Assembly: GCA_946902985.2 (NCBI GenBank)
Contig: OX336389.2
Coordinates: forward strand, 978,332,084 to 978,396,083
Direction of reading: 5' to 3'
Origin: Meconema thalassinum
Taxonomy: Eukaryota > Arthropoda > Insecta > Orthoptera > Tettigoniidae
DNA: 64,000 nt
Each line of letters starts with the position of its first letter. Within the stretch, counting starts at the first letter, position 1. Positions 63,299-64,000 of the stretch are shown here, piece after piece. The notes beneath the pieces are model-generated. The model was given only the letters and a program-made list of their open reading frames with translations. It did not search any database and was not told where the DNA came from. The position numbers were made by a program, and so were the translations under genes.

Positions 63299-64000
63299 TG
63301 CACCGCCTTGTGCTTTTACGTTAAACAAAATAGCAGAGGTATGAGGAATACAGTGGAAGCAAAAACAACAAAAAATTAAACAGGATCACGTAAGGAACGA
63401 GGAAGGAATACTTCTTTCGATGCGTGCTGGGCCCAAGATTCCGAATCGAAAGAAGGATGACTTCCACAGAAAGTAAGCCAGAATAAAAGTTTAAGATAAA
63501 ATCAAAAGGAAAAATTAAACTTAAGTAATAGAGCAAGGGTCCCAGAGACTGTGTTAGTCGTAACTTCGCTACAGTGCGAAGCCAAGACTAAGTCGAATCG
63601 AAAGACAAACGAGGAACTCAAATAAGAGAAATCATAAGACAGAAGCAAATATTGTACTTACTGAATAAAAATATATTAATAATAAAATAAACACATGTGT
63701 GCTGATTACAAATTAGAAATGAAAATAAAACACGAGCAACTTAAATATAAAATAAAAGGAATCTAGAAATAAATTCAAATCATAATAGCAACTAATTGGA
63801 AACGCGATTCAATAATAAAACTTAAAAACGATGAAGCAAAATTAAAGAAATTAAAGAAATTTGTGGGATAGATTACAAGAACGACTACTTACAGAGATGA
63901 CATGATCTGGACTAGAATGTCCAGCGCCAAAAACAGAACTCAGACGCTCATGATGTTGTGAAATCATGGGGTAGGGGGTGAAAGTGGTGGGGAGTGGAGG
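63299..64000 (-). repeat. Gypsy 2 upstream (5') LTR, truncated by the window
   Basis: Matches 55698-56399 with a few substitutions and single-base indels (for example CAAAAACTAAAC versus CAAAAAATTAAAC). It continues past the window. Confidence 0.93.

Larger units (their letters stand above)
55698..64000 (-). mobile_element. Ty3/Gypsy LTR retrotransposon 2 (runs off the window)
   Basis: TGCACCGCCTTGTGC starts both direct repeats, at 55698 and 63299. Over the 700 bp that can be compared the repeats differ at only a handful of sites. Gag (62996-61890) and pol (61818-58579) are read leftward, so the right LTR is the 5' one, and it is cut by the window edge. The element inserted into a LINE endonuclease sequence. 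Confidence 0.93.

Overview
This window is eukaryotic, intergenic and almost entirely made of transposable elements. I found no convincing host gene, rRNA, true tRNA gene or CRISPR array. The mix of elements (several LINE families, tRNA-derived SINEs, Ty3/Gypsy and Ty1/Copia LTR elements, Tc1-like and DUF4817-type remnants, a Polinton/Maverick, tandem-repeat elements with Helentron-like ends) suggests an arthropod, most likely an insect with a large repeat-rich genome. The order or species cannot be read from the sequence.

Layout. 1-10.6 kb: broken LINE copies in both orientations, with SINEs, a LINE-in-LINE insertion flanked by an 11-bp duplication (2944-3880) and a short tandem-repeat element (4963-6335). 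10.6-15.4 kb: old fragments (hammerhead-like motif, Tc1 remnant, SINEs, DUF4817 remnant) and a perfect 54-bp inverted repeat. 15467-27123: a minus-strand Gypsy element with almost identical 1549-bp LTRs but a gutted pol, carrying a 3.7-kb LINE inside its reverse transcriptase. 27.1-29.6 kb: mostly unassigned sequence. 29.6-33.0 kb and 53.8-54.8 kb: two halves of one minus-strand Copia element. 33016-53803: a 20.8-kb Polinton/Maverick with about 1.46-kb terminal inverted repeats and a perfect 6-bp target duplication (CATATT), inserted in the Copia coding region. 55.0-55.7 kb: a LINE endonuclease fragment. 55698 to the window end: a second minus-strand Gypsy element with an intact 1079-residue pol, entering its upstream LTR at the right edge.

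The Polinton is the centrepiece. Its left block on the minus strand encodes integrase, a conserved Polinton protein and a packaging ATPase. A divergent plus-strand block encodes a repeat protein of virion type, a small basic protein, a minor-virion-like protein, an adenain-like protease, penton-like and double jelly-roll capsid proteins, a BIR-domain (IAP-like) protein, an unrecognised protein and a parvovirus-type phospholipase A2-like protein. Protein-primed DNA polymerase B lies at the right, on the minus strand. Together these are the replication, integration and capsid kit of a virus-like transposon. Frameshifts and in-frame stops in several genes, including integrase and polymerase, show that this copy is dead. 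The nesting is four deep: a LINE tail sits in a tandem-repeat element, which sits in the Polinton, which sits in Copia.
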